Assembly (NCBI RefSeq): GCF_013377855.1 | Contig: NZ_JABXYJ010000004.1 | Coordinates: 186,001 to 250,000 of the forward strand | Length of the DNA stretch: 64,000 nt | Direction of reading: 5' to 3' | From: Cognatundibacterium oligocarboniphilum | GTDB taxonomy: Bacteria; Pseudomonadota; Gammaproteobacteria; Burkholderiales; Burkholderiaceae_D | Part shown: positions 10,219 through 19,327 of the stretch, in pieces | How positions within the stretch are numbered: the first letter of the stretch is position 1 | Layout of the letters: the number at the start of each line of letters is the position of its first letter | The notes under the pieces: generated by a model | The model's database searches: none | Told to the model about the DNA's origin: nothing | The model's input: only the letters and a program-made list of their open reading frames with translations | Program-made: the position numbers and the translations under genes

Positions 10219-10244
10219 TTTTATGAAAAAAATTTTTCATAAAA
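10219..10244. promoter_or_regulatory. Perfect 26-bp A+T palindrome upstream of dcp
   Basis: TTTTATGAAAAA at 10219-10230 is followed by AA and then its exact reverse complement TTTTTCATAAAA at 10233-10244. It lies 52 bases upstream of the dcp start and about 95 bases downstream of the small membrane protein gene. Without a T-run beyond the arms it does not look like a standard terminator; a repressor operator is the simplest reading. Confidence 0.6.
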
Positions 10245-10338
10245 TATCGATGATTTACCACATTGTTATTGGATATACCGCTTATTCCAGTTTATCCGGC
10301 AGCAGATAGCGCGGTCAGCCGCCAGCCCAGTGCTGCCA

Positions 10339-10482
10339 TCAGCACAGCACAAAACGGTTGGCGAGATCGAGGATGAAAGCCGGTTGCCGGTAGGCCAGGA
10401 ACGTGATGATCAGCACTGCAGCCAGCAGTACCAGCAGCAGTGCGGATCGGAGTTTCTGGCGCAATGGTTGCAATGCTTGCAT
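10339..10482 (-). CDS. 47-residue single-pass membrane protein coupled to MFS gene
   Basis: A small ORF whose ATG (10482-10480) lies one base after the TGA of the MFS transporter gene (TGATATG), a junction typical of translational coupling. The product has a basic N-terminus (MQALQPLRQKLR), one strongly hydrophobic helix of about 20 residues (SALLLVLLAAVLIITFLAY) and a short C-terminal tail. No family is recognised. Position and topology suggest an accessory subunit or stabiliser of the transporter, but this is inference. A longer in-frame extension into the MFS gene is less likely. Confidence 0.55.
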   Translation of the reverse strand: MQALQPLRQKLRSALLLVLLAAVLIITFLAYRQPAFILDLANRFVLC

Positions 10483-10483
10483 A

Positions 10484-11698
10484 TCAGGCTGCCAGCGCCG
10501 GCTTGCGCGTGATTGGGTTCTCATTGATCGGCAGATTGATCAGCGCAGCAAAAATACCGAGCGCCAGCGTAATGCCCCAGACGAAATCATAGTTGCCCAT
10601 GCGGGTATAGATGTAGCCGCCCAGCCATACACCGAGAAAGCTGCCGACCTGATGTGAGAAAAAAACGAAACCGGACAGCATCGACAGGTATTTGAGACCA
10701 AAGATGCCGGCAATCACGCCATTGGTCAGCGGTACGGTAGAGAGCCACAACACGCCCATGGCAGCGGCAAACACATAGACCGAATACGATGACAGCGGTG
10801 CCAGCAAGAACAGGCCGATCACTACGCTGCGGCTGATATAGATCGATGACAGCAGATAACGTTTCGGCAGCAGGCCACCGAGTTTGCCTGCATAGTAAGA
10901 GCCGAAAATATTGAACAGGCCGATCAGCGCCAGCGCAGACACTGCTACGTTCGGGTCCATGATGCCTTTGTCTTTCAGGTAGGCCGGCATGTGAACGCCG
11001 ATGAACACCACCTGGAATCCGCACACAAAATAGCCGGCAACCAGCAACAGGAAAGACCGGTGGGAAAAGGCTTCGTGAATAGCCTCGCGGATGCTTTGAT
11101 GGGGGCCGTGATGATGGGTGATGTCCGGTTCGCGCAGCTTCCATGCCATCGGCAGTATGACCAGTAACAGCAATGCCGCCAGCAGATAAAACGCCGTTTG
11201 CCAGCCAGAATGTGAAATCAGCTGCTGCTCCACCGGCATCATGACAAATTGTCCGAACGAGCTGGCTGCAGAAGAAATGCCGAATGCCCAGGAACGTTTG
11301 TCCGCCGGTGCGGTGCGGCCGATAATGCCGCTGACTGCGCCAAATGCAGTACAGGCCAGCGCAGCGCCGAGCAGAACGCCGGAACCGATGACAAACAATA
11401 GCGGATCGTTAATCAGTGCCATCCAGAGCAAACCCGCTGCATACATGATGGCGCCAAAAATCACGATGCGGCTGGTGCCGAATTTATCAACGGCAATGCC
11501 GGCAAAAGGTCCGAACGCGCCCCACAGCAGATTTTGCAGCGCCTGTGCCATGGAATAGGTTTCGCGGGTCCAGCCGTGCGCCTGGGAAATCGGCTGCAGC
11601 CAGAAACCGAAACCGTGCCGTACTCCCATGGCCAGTGTCAGCACCAGACCGCTGGCAATTAAGACGGTTTTCAGATCGGGGGCTTGTCTGGCGGTCAT
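10484..11698 (-). CDS. MFS transporter, oxalate/formate or monocarboxylate-like
   Basis: A 404-residue protein with about 12 hydrophobic helices, of the major facilitator superfamily. The N-terminal half contains the motif-A-like stretch GIAVDKFGTSR and the pattern GFWLQPISQAHGWTRE, which recalls the oxalate/formate antiporter and monocarboxylate porter groups. The substrate is not determinable. The start at 11698 is chosen because the reading frame further upstream lacks hydrophobic or domain character and an AGAAAG ribosome binding site precedes this ATG. The gene lies 91 bases downstream of a histidine kinase on the same strand and is followed at once by a 47-residue membrane protein. Confidence 0.82.
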   Translation of the reverse strand: MTARQAPDLKTVLIASGLVLTLAMGVRHGFGFWLQPISQAHGWTRETYSMAQALQNLLWGAFGPFAGIAVDKFGTSRIVIFGAIMYAAGLLWMALINDPLLFVIGSGVLLGAALACTAFGAVSGIIGRTAPADKRSWAFGISSAASSFGQFVMMPVEQQLISHSGWQTAFYLLAALLLLVILPMAWKLREPDITHHHGPHQSIREAIHEAFSHRSFLLLVAGYFVCGFQVVFIGVHMPAYLKDKGIMDPNVAVSALALIGLFNIFGSYYAGKLGGLLPKRYLLSSIYISRSVVIGLFLLAPLSSYSVYVFAAAMGVLWLSTVPLTNGVIAGIFGLKYLSMLSGFVFFSHQVGSFLGVWLGGYIYTRMGNYDFVWGITLALGIFAALINLPINENPITRKPALAA

Positions 11699-11789
11699 GA
11701 CGGTCTGCTTTCTGTCAGAGACGGTGTAGGGTAGCGGGAGCTTATTATTGTAATAGATGGGGGGAGAGTCTGCCGGAGGTGGCAAAACC

Positions 11790-13262
11790 TCAGATTTCCT
11801 GTGGCAGGTGCAGCGGCAGCACCAGTGTAAAACTGGTTCCGTGGCCGGGGGTGCTTTGCACGGTAATGCTGCCCTGCATGATGCTGGTGACCAGGTTATG
11901 CACGATACTGAGTCCAAGGCCGCTGCCGCCCTGACCGAGTTTCGTGGTGAAGAAGGGATCAAAAATCCGGCGCAGATGATCTCCCGGTATACCGCATCCA
12001 TCGTCCGCAAACAGGATCGTGACCTCGCCGGCGCCGCTCTGGCAGGCCTGCAACCGCATCTGCCCTGAGCTGCGGCCTTCAAAGGCGTGCAGCAAGGCAT
12101 TGTGAATCAGATTTGTGATGATCTGGCCGTAAGGGCCGGGATAGCTGTCGAGCGTGATTTGCGGCGGTATATCCAGCACGATATGGTGTCCCTGTTTTTG
12201 AATCTGGTTTTGCACCGTGCGCAGGATTTCTGTGCTGGTTTGTAACAGATTGAACGAGCGCCGCTGCTGACTGGCCTGATCGGCGGATACCTGTTTGAAA
12301 CTGCTGACCAGTTCGCTGGCGTTCATCAGATTGCGTAACAATAATTCCTGCGCATCGGCCAGCATGTCTAAAAAATTCTCCAGTCCGGAACGCCGCAACT
12401 GATTAGCATTGAAGATTTTCGTCAGTTCCTGGGTTTCTTCCTGCAGTGTGCTGGCGGTCAGCAGGCTGTTGCCGATCGGCGTATTAAGCTCATGGGCGAC
12501 GCCGGCTACCAGCGCGCCGAGTGCCGCGAGCCGTTCCTGTGACACCAGAATCTGCTGTGCCTGTGCCAGTTGTTGATAGGTATCGGCATTGTCAATGGCG
12601 ATCGCCGTGTAGGCGGCCAGAGTTTTAGCCATGTCCAGATGCATTTCCTGAAACGCATTGGCGTGCATGCACTGAATCGCGATCAGGCCGGTGGTTTTCC
12701 CCTTCAGCACCATCGGTACATAAATGTGCGAGGTCGGCAGGACTTCGTGCATGCCTTCCGGATAAGCTTCAAAAACGGTGAGCTTGCGCAAACCGTCGGG
12801 ACCGATATAGCGTGCATATTCCCGGTGAATATCGTTGATGAAAACTTCTTTCTGATGCTGTATGCACCAGACGGACAATAAGTCCGTGTCGTTGGCATCG
12901 CGCACGTAGGGCAGCATGCGCCGTCCGCGCAGGAGATTGCAGGGGAATTCGATCAGAGATTTTTCCGGGCGGTACAGGCCGACGGCAAACACTTCGGCGC
13001 CGATCAGCTCATGCACATGCCGGTACACGATGTTCATGATGGTATCGCGGTCCAGGCTGGATGTGATTTCCCTGCCGATTTCACTCAAGCGGTGAATGGT
13101 GTTGTGCGCCCGCTCCAGTTCGCGCAAGGCTTCTGCCGGTGGCAGTGCCGTGGGCGCTTTACCAACCCTGATCGCATATTGCCTGAACAAATGCAGTGCC
13201 AGCTCCGGATGGCGGCTGGCGATCCGGTTAATTCTTTGCAAAGTGTGCGACACATTCTTCAC
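11790..13262 (-). CDS. Cytoplasmic GAF-domain sensor histidine kinase
   Basis: About 490 residues. A GAF-like sensory domain covers roughly residues 60-230, then a short coiled region leads to the dimerisation box LVAGVAHELNTPIG with the phospho-accepting H257. The C-terminal ATPase domain shows NLIHNALLHAF, DDGCGIPG and GGSGLGLSIV. No membrane segment is visible, so the signal is probably internal. The start is uncertain: an ATG-initiated frame extends to 13466 but its first 68 codons look unlike protein (a Cys/His-rich stretch), so the GTG at 13262 was chosen. No response regulator adjoins it; the MFS gene downstream may be its functional partner. Confidence 0.8.
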   Translation of the reverse strand: MKNVSHTLQRINRIASRHPELALHLFRQYAIRVGKAPTALPPAEALRELERAHNTIHRLSEIGREITSSLDRDTIMNIVYRHVHELIGAEVFAVGLYRPEKSLIEFPCNLLRGRRMLPYVRDANDTDLLSVWCIQHQKEVFINDIHREYARYIGPDGLRKLTVFEAYPEGMHEVLPTSHIYVPMVLKGKTTGLIAIQCMHANAFQEMHLDMAKTLAAYTAIAIDNADTYQQLAQAQQILVSQERLAALGALVAGVAHELNTPIGNSLLTASTLQEETQELTKIFNANQLRRSGLENFLDMLADAQELLLRNLMNASELVSSFKQVSADQASQQRRSFNLLQTSTEILRTVQNQIQKQGHHIVLDIPPQITLDSYPGPYGQIITNLIHNALLHAFEGRSSGQMRLQACQSGAGEVTILFADDGCGIPGDHLRRIFDPFFTTKLGQGGSGLGLSIVHNLVTSIMQGSITVQSTPGHGTSFTLVLPLHLPQEI

Positions 13263-13511
13263 GGTGGCAGCTTTACTTGTTTGTCCGAAAATGGCTAGAG
13301 CAAATGCGTTGGGGCGCGTATAAAGAGAACTGAAAAAATCACTGCGAAAGCAATCATGTCGGCAACAGTGACAACAACATGATGAGTAGTTATGACCGGA
13401 GCCGTATTGATCCATAGTAAAACAGATTGTCGACGGATAACCAGTCCATTCAACGATCATTGACATGAAAGATATTTGTCCGGCTATTGCAGCCAGGCAT
13501 GACTGAGCAAA

Positions 13512-15020
13512 ATGAAAACTTCTGCTTCACACCTGCCGTTCTCTGATAGTGCCAGATCCGGCGATGAGGCCGGGCGTCAGCACTATTACCGGGCACTGAC
13601 AGCGAAAGACAGTCGCTTTGACGGCGTGTTTTTTACCGGCGTCAGCACGACCGGGATTTACTGCCGCCCGATCTGCACGGTTAAAACCCCGCGCCTCAGT
13701 TCTTGTACCTTTTTTAAGTCCGCCGCGGCCGCCGAAGCTGCCGGTTACCGGCCCTGTCTGCGCTGCCGTCCCGAGCTGGCACCATATGCTTTGCAGCAGA
13801 ATCTGGCGCATGCAATCTGGCGTCAGATTGCGGCAGGTGCATTGAATGAGGACGGGCTGGAATCTTTTTCCGCCCGCATCGGCCTGTCGTCCCGTCAGGT
13901 GCGGCGGGTGCTGCTGCAGGAATTCGGGGTGAGTCCGGTTGAGCTGGCGCAGACCCAGCGTTTGCTGTTTGCCAAGAAACTGCTGCAGGAAACCCGGCTG
14001 GGTATGGCGGAGCTGGCGTTTGCCGCCGGCTTTGGCAGCGTGCGGCGTTTTAATGCGCTGTTCCAGAGCCGCTATCAACTGGCGCCGGGGGAAATCCGGC
14101 GCGCTGCAGGACAACGCGGTGACGGCATCCTGTTGCGTCTGGCATACCGCCCGCCGTACGACTGGGAAGCCGTTGCCGCTTATCTGCAAGGCAGAGCAAT
14201 GCCGGGGCTGGAGTGCGTGACCGGTCAGGGCGGACAGCGCAGTTACGTCCGCAGCGTCCGGCTCGATGGCCATGAGGGCTGGTTGCAGGTCAGCCATTGT
14301 CCGGAAAAAAATCAGCTCCAGTTGCAGGTGGCGCCGGAACTCACGCCGGTGCTGATGCCTCTGCTGGCCAGGGTTCGCCAGCAATTTGATCTTGAGGCGA
14401 ATCCGTCGGTGATCTGCCAGCATCTGACAGCCGACAGCCTGCTGGCACCGGTGGTACAACGTTATCCCGGGTTGCGGGTGCCGGGCGCATTTGACAGTTT
14501 TGAGCTGGCGATCCGGGCCGTGCTCGGTCAGCAGGTCAGCGTCGCTGGTGCTACCACAGTGGCCGGGCGGCTGGTGCAGCGTTTCGGCACGCCCTGCACG
14601 ACGCCGTTTCCCGCCATTACGCACCACTTCCCGGAGCCGGCGACGCTGGCGGCATTACCGCCCGAAGTACTGGCCGGTATCGGCATTCCGGGGGCGCGTG
14701 CCGCCAGTTTGCAGCAGGTCGCCCGGTTTGCGCTGGATGGTGGTTTTGAGCTGGCGCCAGGCAGCACGCTGGAACAGGTGCTGGCGAAACTGAAAGCTAT
14801 CCGCGGTGTCGGCGAATGGACGGCGCAGTACATCGCCATGCGGGCATTGCGTTTTCCGGACGCATTTCCGGCGGGTGACCTGGGCTTGCAAAAAACGGCA
14901 GCGGCATTGCATCCCGGTCATCCTCGCTGTACCGAAAAGCAGCTGCTGGCGCGGGCCAGCGACTGGTCGCCATGGCGTTCCTATGCCGCACTGTGGCTGT
15001 GGCAATCTCTTTCTATGTAG
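13512..15020 (+). CDS. alkA: Ada-type regulator fused to AlkA 3-methyladenine DNA glycosylase
   Basis: A 502-residue chimera. The N-terminus is the Ada methylphosphotriester-sensing zinc domain with cysteines C51, C55, C82 and C85 (GIYCRPIC, RPCLRCRP). An AraC-type helix-turn-helix region follows (about 95-200, with VRRVLLQEFGVSP). The rest is AlkA: an N-terminal beta domain, then a helix-hairpin-helix glycosylase domain with IRGVGEWTAQYIAMRAL and the probable catalytic D456 in PAGDLGLQKT. The protein should excise alkylated bases and may also activate its own operon after methylation of the Ada domain. ogt follows within ten bases. Confidence 0.93.
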   Translation: MKTSASHLPFSDSARSGDEAGRQHYYRALTAKDSRFDGVFFTGVSTTGIYCRPICTVKTPRLSSCTFFKSAAAAEAAGYRPCLRCRPELAPYALQQNLAHAIWRQIAAGALNEDGLESFSARIGLSSRQVRRVLLQEFGVSPVELAQTQRLLFAKKLLQETRLGMAELAFAAGFGSVRRFNALFQSRYQLAPGEIRRAAGQRGDGILLRLAYRPPYDWEAVAAYLQGRAMPGLECVTGQGGQRSYVRSVRLDGHEGWLQVSHCPEKNQLQLQVAPELTPVLMPLLARVRQQFDLEANPSVICQHLTADSLLAPVVQRYPGLRVPGAFDSFELAIRAVLGQQVSVAGATTVAGRLVQRFGTPCTTPFPAITHHFPEPATLAALPPEVLAGIGIPGARAASLQQVARFALDGGFELAPGSTLEQVLAKLKAIRGVGEWTAQYIAMRALRFPDAFPAGDLGLQKTAAALHPGHPRCTEKQLLARASDWSPWRSYAALWLWQSLSM

Positions 15021-15029
15021 GTGACTATG

Positions 15030-15533
15030 ATGAAATATATGCAATGGATGAGTCCCTTAGGACAACTTTACCTCGCTGCCAGCGAACGCGGACTGGCCGG
15101 CGTGTATTTTGAACGGCACCGGCATTTCAAAGGTCTGCAGGACTGGCAGCAGACGACGGGGGATGCCCTGTTGCTGGATACGGCAGCGCAGTTGCAGGAT
15201 TATTTTGCCGGCAGCCTGCAGGAATTCACGATTCCACTCGATTTATCGGCGGGCACGGTGTTTCAGCAGGCAGTCTGGCACGAGCTGCTGCGTATTCCCT
15301 ATGGCCGGACCTGCAGTTATGGCGAACTGGCCAGCGCGCTCGGCAAGCCACAGGCAGTGCGGGCAGTCGGGGCGGCGAATGGCAGGAATCCGGTCTCGGT
15401 TATCGTGCCTTGTCACCGTGTGATCGCTGCCAGCGGTGCATTGACCGGTTATGCCGGCGGCTTAAAAAATAAGCAGGCATTGCTCAAATTAGAGGCAGAA
15501 AAAGAAGATTTTTCAGAAAATTTACTGACCTGA
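15030..15533 (+). CDS. ogt: O6-methylguanine-DNA methyltransferase
   Basis: Suicide repair protein moving the methyl group from O6-methylguanine to its own cysteine. The active-site motif is IVPCHRVI, followed by LTGYAGGLKNKQ; length is about 167 residues. Candidate starts are GTG 15021, ATG 15027 and ATG 15030. AGGTG at 15019-15023 is a good ribosome binding site and is best spaced from ATG 15030. Because the binding site overlaps the alkA stop, the two genes are almost certainly one operon that divides the Ada functions between two proteins. Confidence 0.93.
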   Translation: MKYMQWMSPLGQLYLAASERGLAGVYFERHRHFKGLQDWQQTTGDALLLDTAAQLQDYFAGSLQEFTIPLDLSAGTVFQQAVWHELLRIPYGRTCSYGELASALGKPQAVRAVGAANGRNPVSVIVPCHRVIAASGALTGYAGGLKNKQALLKLEAEKEDFSENLLT

Positions 15534-15624
15534 AAAAATGCTCTGAGTCATCCGGAAAGCCGCATGAATAAAGGCTTGTTGTACTAATGAAAAGCCGGTG
15601 TCGGGAAATTATTTTAAAATATTT

Positions 15625-15674
15625 TGCTGCAATGCACAAAAAGTGCTTGACCGATACAAAAAGACGTGTAGAAT
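15625..15674 (+). promoter_or_regulatory. Phasin promoter with possible PhaR-like operator
   Basis: TTGACC at 15647-15652 and TAGAAT at 15669-15674, 16 bases apart, form a good sigma70-type promoter about 80 bases before the phasin start. Immediately upstream is TGCTGCAATGCA (15625-15636) and an overlapping GCAC-AAAAA-GTGC inverted repeat. TGC/GCA-rich dyads are typical sites of the polyhydroxyalkanoate repressor PhaR, so an operator is plausible but not proven. Confidence 0.55.
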
Positions 15675-15752
15675 CGTGATTGTTGCGGTGCACCATAAGT
15701 TGAAATCATGGAAGGCGCTGCCAATTTTAACCCCCCACACCGGAGCATAGCC

Positions 15753-16313
15753 ATGACAACGACACCTGAACAATTTATCGCCACCACCAAAGCCAACCTG
15801 GAAGCCCAGTTTGCCTCCCTGACTGCATTGAACAAAAAAGCATTCGAAGGCCTAGAGCAACTGGTTGCCCTGAACGTCAACGCAGCAAAAGCCAGTATCG
15901 AAGAAGGTACAGCCACTGCCAAGCAACTGCTGAGCGCAAAAGACCCACAGGAATTCTTCAACCTGAGCGCAGCACAGGTACAGCCAAGCGCAGAAAAGGC
16001 GCTGGCATACGGCCGTCATCTGGCAAGCATCACTTCCGCCACCCAGCAAGAATTCACCAAGGCAGTTGAAGCGCATATCGCTGAAACCAACTCCAAAGTG
16101 ATCACGCTGATCGATGAAGTTACCAAGAACGCACCGGCAGGTTCCGAGCAGGCTGTGACCGCACTGAAAACCGTAGTCGGCAATATCAATGCCGGTTACG
16201 AGCAACTGTCCAAGACAAGCAAGCAAGCTGTGCAGACACTGGAAGAAAACCTGACCAAGGCCACTCAGCAATTTACACAGGCTGCTGAAAAGGCAACTGC
16301 CAAGAAGAAATAA
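15753..16313 (+). CDS. phaP: Phasin, polyhydroxyalkanoate granule-associated protein
   Basis: A 186-residue, mostly helical, Ala/Lys/Glu/Gln-rich protein of the phasin family that coats polyhydroxyalkanoate granules and limits their coalescence. Recognisable features are the N-terminal [17 protein letters not shown], the central helix with [17 protein letters not shown] and the C-terminal Lys-rich tail ending KATAKKK. The start at 15753 is preferred over an in-frame ATG at 15708 because CGGAG lies eight bases upstream and the family starts here. A strong terminator follows, so the gene is probably transcribed alone. The acetyl-CoA acetyltransferase gene next door supports a storage-polymer context. 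Confidence 0.92.
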   Translation: MTTTPEQFIATTKANLEAQFASLTALNKKAFEGLEQLVALNVNAAKASIEEGTATAKQLLSAKDPQEFFNLSAAQVQPSAEKALAYGRHLASITSATQQEFTKAVEAHIAETNSKVITLIDEVTKNAPAGSEQAVTALKTVVGNINAGYEQLSKTSKQAVQTLEENLTKATQQFTQAAEKATAKKK

Positions 16314-16347
16314 GCCGGATCAATACACCGATCTGGTCTTGACCGAA

Positions 16348-16376
16348 AGCTCCCGTCTCCCCCGGGAGCTTTTTTT
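16348..16376 (+). terminator. Rho-independent terminator after phasin gene
   Basis: AGCTCCCG at 16348-16355 pairs with CGGGAGCT at 16363-16370 over a seven-base loop, followed by a run of seven T residues counting the last stem base. Confidence 0.9.
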
Positions 16377-16509
16377 CGTCCGGAATTCCGGCGCGTCAGC
16401 AGACCAGGGTCAAGCTGGTGTAATCTTTGGCGGATATAGTCCAGGCTGGCGTTCCACATCAATTATTATTGCAATTACCGTGTCATTTGATAAAAACAGG
16501 AGAATGAAT

Positions 16510-17685
16510 ATGCAAGACGTCGTTATCGTAGCTGCCGGCCGCACTGCCGTCGGTAAATTTGGTGGCTCACTGGCAAAAATTCCGGCATCCGAATTGGGCG
16601 CCATCGTCATCAAAGGATTGCTGGCGAAAACCGGCCTCTCCGGCGACCTGATCAATGAAGTCTTGCTCGGTCAGGTGCTGACTGCGGGTGTCGGGCAGAA
16701 TGCTGCCCGCCAGGCGGTGATCAAAGCCGGTTTGCCGGACATGGTGCCTGCCATGACGATTAACAAAGTCTGCGGCAGCGGCCTGAAAGCCACCCATCTG
16801 GCGGCACAGGCCATCAAGGCTGGCGACGCCGACATCATCATTGCCGGTGGTCAGGAAAATATGAGCGCTTCGCCACACGTGCTGAACGGCTCGCGCGACG
16901 GCTTCCGTATGGGCGACACCAAGCTGGTTGATACCATGATCGTGGACGGTCTGTGGGATGTGTACAACCAGTACCACATGGGCATTACCGCTGAAAACGT
17001 CGCCAAAAAGTACAGCATCAGCCGGGAAGAGCAGGATTTATTTGCGCTGGCTTCGCAAAACAAGGCGGAAGCCGCGCAAAAGGCCGGCAAGTTCAAGGAC
17101 GAAATCATTCCGGTCGAGCTGGTATCCAAAAAAGGCACAACCGTGTTTGATACCGACGAATTCATCAAGCACGGCGCGACACTGGAATCGCTGGCTGGCC
17201 TGCGCCCGGCTTTCGATAAAAACGGTACTGTTACCGCCGGTAATGCTTCCGGCCTGAACGACGGCGCTGCAGCCGTGATCATGATGTCTGCCAAAAAAGC
17301 TGCAGAACTCGGTCTGCCAGTGCTGGCGCGCATCAAGGCCTATTCTTCTGCCGGTATCGATCCGACCATCATGGGCATGGGACCTGTTCCTGCAGCGCAG
17401 TTGTGTCTGAAAAAAGCAGGCTGGACGCATCAGGAAATCGATCTGATGGAAATTAACGAAGCGTTTGCTGCGCAAGCGATCGGTGTGAACAAGGAAATGG
17501 GTTGGGACACCAGCAAGATCAATGTGAACGGCGGTGCGATTGCGATTGGTCATCCGATCGGCGCATCCGGTTGCCGTATTCTGGTCAGCCTGATCCACGA
17601 AATGATCCGTCGCGATGCCAAGAAAGGTCTCGCCAGCCTGTGTATCGGCGGCGGCATGGGCGTCGCGCTGGCGATTGAGCGTTGA
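16510..17685 (+). CDS. phaA: Acetyl-CoA acetyltransferase (thiolase)
   Basis: Biosynthetic-type thiolase of 391 residues that joins two acetyl-CoA to acetoacetyl-CoA. The nucleophile C88 lies in [10 protein letters not shown], and [11 protein letters not shown] supplies the C-terminal histidine and cysteine. Two ATG codons are possible; AGGAG at 16498-16502 is seven bases from the ATG at 16510, which is therefore chosen over 16504. The nearby phasin suggests a role in polyhydroxybutyrate synthesis, although the same enzyme family (AtoB) also serves ketone and fatty-acid metabolism. phaB and phaC are not in the window. Confidence 0.92.
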   Translation: MQDVVIVAAGRTAVGKFGGSLAKIPASELGAIVIKGLLAKTGLSGDLINEVLLGQVLTAGVGQNAARQAVIKAGLPDMVPAMTINKVCGSGLKATHLAAQAIKAGDADIIIAGGQENMSASPHVLNGSRDGFRMGDTKLVDTMIVDGLWDVYNQYHMGITAENVAKKYSISREEQDLFALASQNKAEAAQKAGKFKDEIIPVELVSKKGTTVFDTDEFIKHGATLESLAGLRPAFDKNGTVTAGNASGLNDGAAAVIMMSAKKAAELGLPVLARIKAYSSAGIDPTIMGMGPVPAAQLCLKKAGWTHQEIDLMEINEAFAAQAIGVNKEMGWDTSKINVNGGAIAIGHPIGASGCRILVSLIHEMIRRDAKKGLASLCIGGGMGVALAIER

Positions 17686-17731
17686 TGTCAGCCTGCATTC
17701 AGCAGGCGCTTGATTTCGGGATTTCCCCAAT

Positions 17732-17766
17732 AAAAAACCCGCCACGGATAATGGCGGGTTTTTTTA
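17732..17766. terminator. Bidirectional terminator between thiolase and POT genes
   Basis: AAACCCGCC at 17735-17743 pairs with GGCGGGTTT at 17753-17761. A T-run follows on the plus strand and an A-run precedes it, so it also works on the minus strand for the convergent peptide transporter gene. Confidence 0.88.
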
Positions 17767-17791
17767 ACAGACGTATCCGTCACGGTGAATC

Positions 17792-19327
17792 TTAGTGGAT
17801 GCCATGCATTTTCTTCGCCATCCATTTGTTCAACAGCATCATCACAATCCCTGCTGTGATCGGGATGACCGTAAAGATCAGGAAGAAGGTGGACAGCGAA
17901 TAGGCTTCCGAGATTTTATCGATATAGCTACCGCTCAGACCGGCGAGTTTATTAGCGATCGCCGTGTTCAGGAACCAGACGCCGAACATCAGGCCCAGCA
18001 GGCGCGGCGGTGCCAGCTTACTGATGTATGACAAGCCGACCGGCGACAGGCACAGCTCGCCCATGGTGTGGAAGAAGTAAGCCAGGATCAGAAAAATCAT
18101 GCTGACTGACGCGGTTTTGGCACCCGCCGGAATACCGGCAGCACCGTAAGACAGCGCTGCAAAACCCAGACCCAGCAGAACCAGGCCGGTGCCGAACTTG
18201 ACCGGGCCACTCGGGCTCCAGTATTTGTCCCACATTTTCGAGAACATCGGCGCCAGAATCACCAGGAAGAACGAGTTCAGCACGCCGAACCAGGTCGCGG
18301 GTACGTTCGATTGCGACAGTGAGAATTCACGGTCCAGCATCCACAGCACCAGCGCCCAGATTAGCCCCAGGCAAACCACCAGCAGCAGATTGGACAGCGG
18401 ATAGCGTTTGGCCGTGCCGGAGGCCAGTTTCACCAGCAGCCAGCTCAGGATCATGGTTGGAATTACCGTCATCAGGCTGTTGATGATTTTGAAGGTCATG
18501 CCCGCCGTGCCGACCAGCGTGCGGTCAGTATAGTCTGCGGCAAAGATTGTCATTGAGCCGCCAGCCTGTTCAAACGCAAACCAGAAGAAAATCGTGAAGA
18601 AAGAAAATACGGCAATTGCTTTGATGCGATCAGCTACGATGTGTGCTTCGGGCTCCGGTTCAGCCGGTGCCGCCACCTGCGCGGTTTGTTGCGCGCGGGA
18701 TAAGCCGATATTGCCGAAAATACCCTGGCCCAGATAGAACTGGATCGCACCCAGAATCATGAATGCCCCGGCCAGACCGAAGCCATAGGACCAGGAGATT
18801 TTTTCACCGATATAGCCGCACAACAAAATGCCGAAAAACGCACCGGAATTCACGCCCATATAGAACAGGGTGTAGCCAGAATCCCGCGCATGCTCATTGT
18901 CCTTGTTATACAGCTGGCCGACGATGGCGGAAATATTCGGTTTGAACAGACCGGTGCCTGCCACGACCAGCGACAGACCGGTATAAAACATGGTTGGCGT
19001 ATCAAACAGCAGCGAAGCATGGCCAGCCGCGATGATGAAGCCGCCGAGTACGACTGAACGGCGACTGCCGAGGAAGCGGTCAGCGATATAGCCGCCGAGG
19101 ATCGGGGTCAGATAGACCAGACCGGTGTACCAGCCGTACAGCGAGGTGGCATCAGCGCGGGTCCAGCCCCAGCCGCCTTTGGCGGTTTCCGTGACCAGGA
19201 ACAGCACCAGCAGCGCGCGCATCCCGTAGTAAGAAAAACGTTCCCACATTTCTGTGAAGAACAGGACGAATAAGCTGTCGGGGTGCCCTAAGATAGTGTG
19301 CGTCCCGTTGTTTTGAATTGTGTTCAA
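17792..19327 (-). CDS. Proton-dependent oligopeptide transporter (POT/PTR family)
   Basis: Inner-membrane symporter of about 511 residues importing di- and tripeptides with protons. The family signature is clear: FFTEMWERFSYYGMRALLVLF at the N-terminus, followed by GGYIADRFLG and FYMGVNSGAF, with about 14 hydrophobic segments. The start is taken as TTG 19327 because GGAG lies six bases upstream and the product then begins just before the conserved region; an ATG at 19390 without a ribosome binding site would add 21 residues. It is divergent from an exported S9 peptidase, suggesting joint peptide use. Confidence 0.9.
   Translation of the reverse strand: MNTIQNNGTHTILGHPDSLFVLFFTEMWERFSYYGMRALLVLFLVTETAKGGWGWTRADATSLYGWYTGLVYLTPILGGYIADRFLGSRRSVVLGGFIIAAGHASLLFDTPTMFYTGLSLVVAGTGLFKPNISAIVGQLYNKDNEHARDSGYTLFYMGVNSGAFFGILLCGYIGEKISWSYGFGLAGAFMILGAIQFYLGQGIFGNIGLSRAQQTAQVAAPAEPEPEAHIVADRIKAIAVFSFFTIFFWFAFEQAGGSMTIFAADYTDRTLVGTAGMTFKIINSLMTVIPTMILSWLLVKLASGTAKRYPLSNLLLVVCLGLIWALVLWMLDREFSLSQSNVPATWFGVLNSFFLVILAPMFSKMWDKYWSPSGPVKFGTGLVLLGLGFAALSYGAAGIPAGAKTASVSMIFLILAYFFHTMGELCLSPVGLSYISKLAPPRLLGLMFGVWFLNTAIANKLAGLSGSYIDKISEAYSLSTFFLIFTVIPITAGIVMMLLNKWMAKKMHGIH

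Noticed and set aside
11699-12100. N-terminal extension of the MFS transporter to 12100
   Set aside because: The extra residues overlap the histidine kinase gene, are Cys/Pro/Arg-rich and show no membrane or domain pattern.
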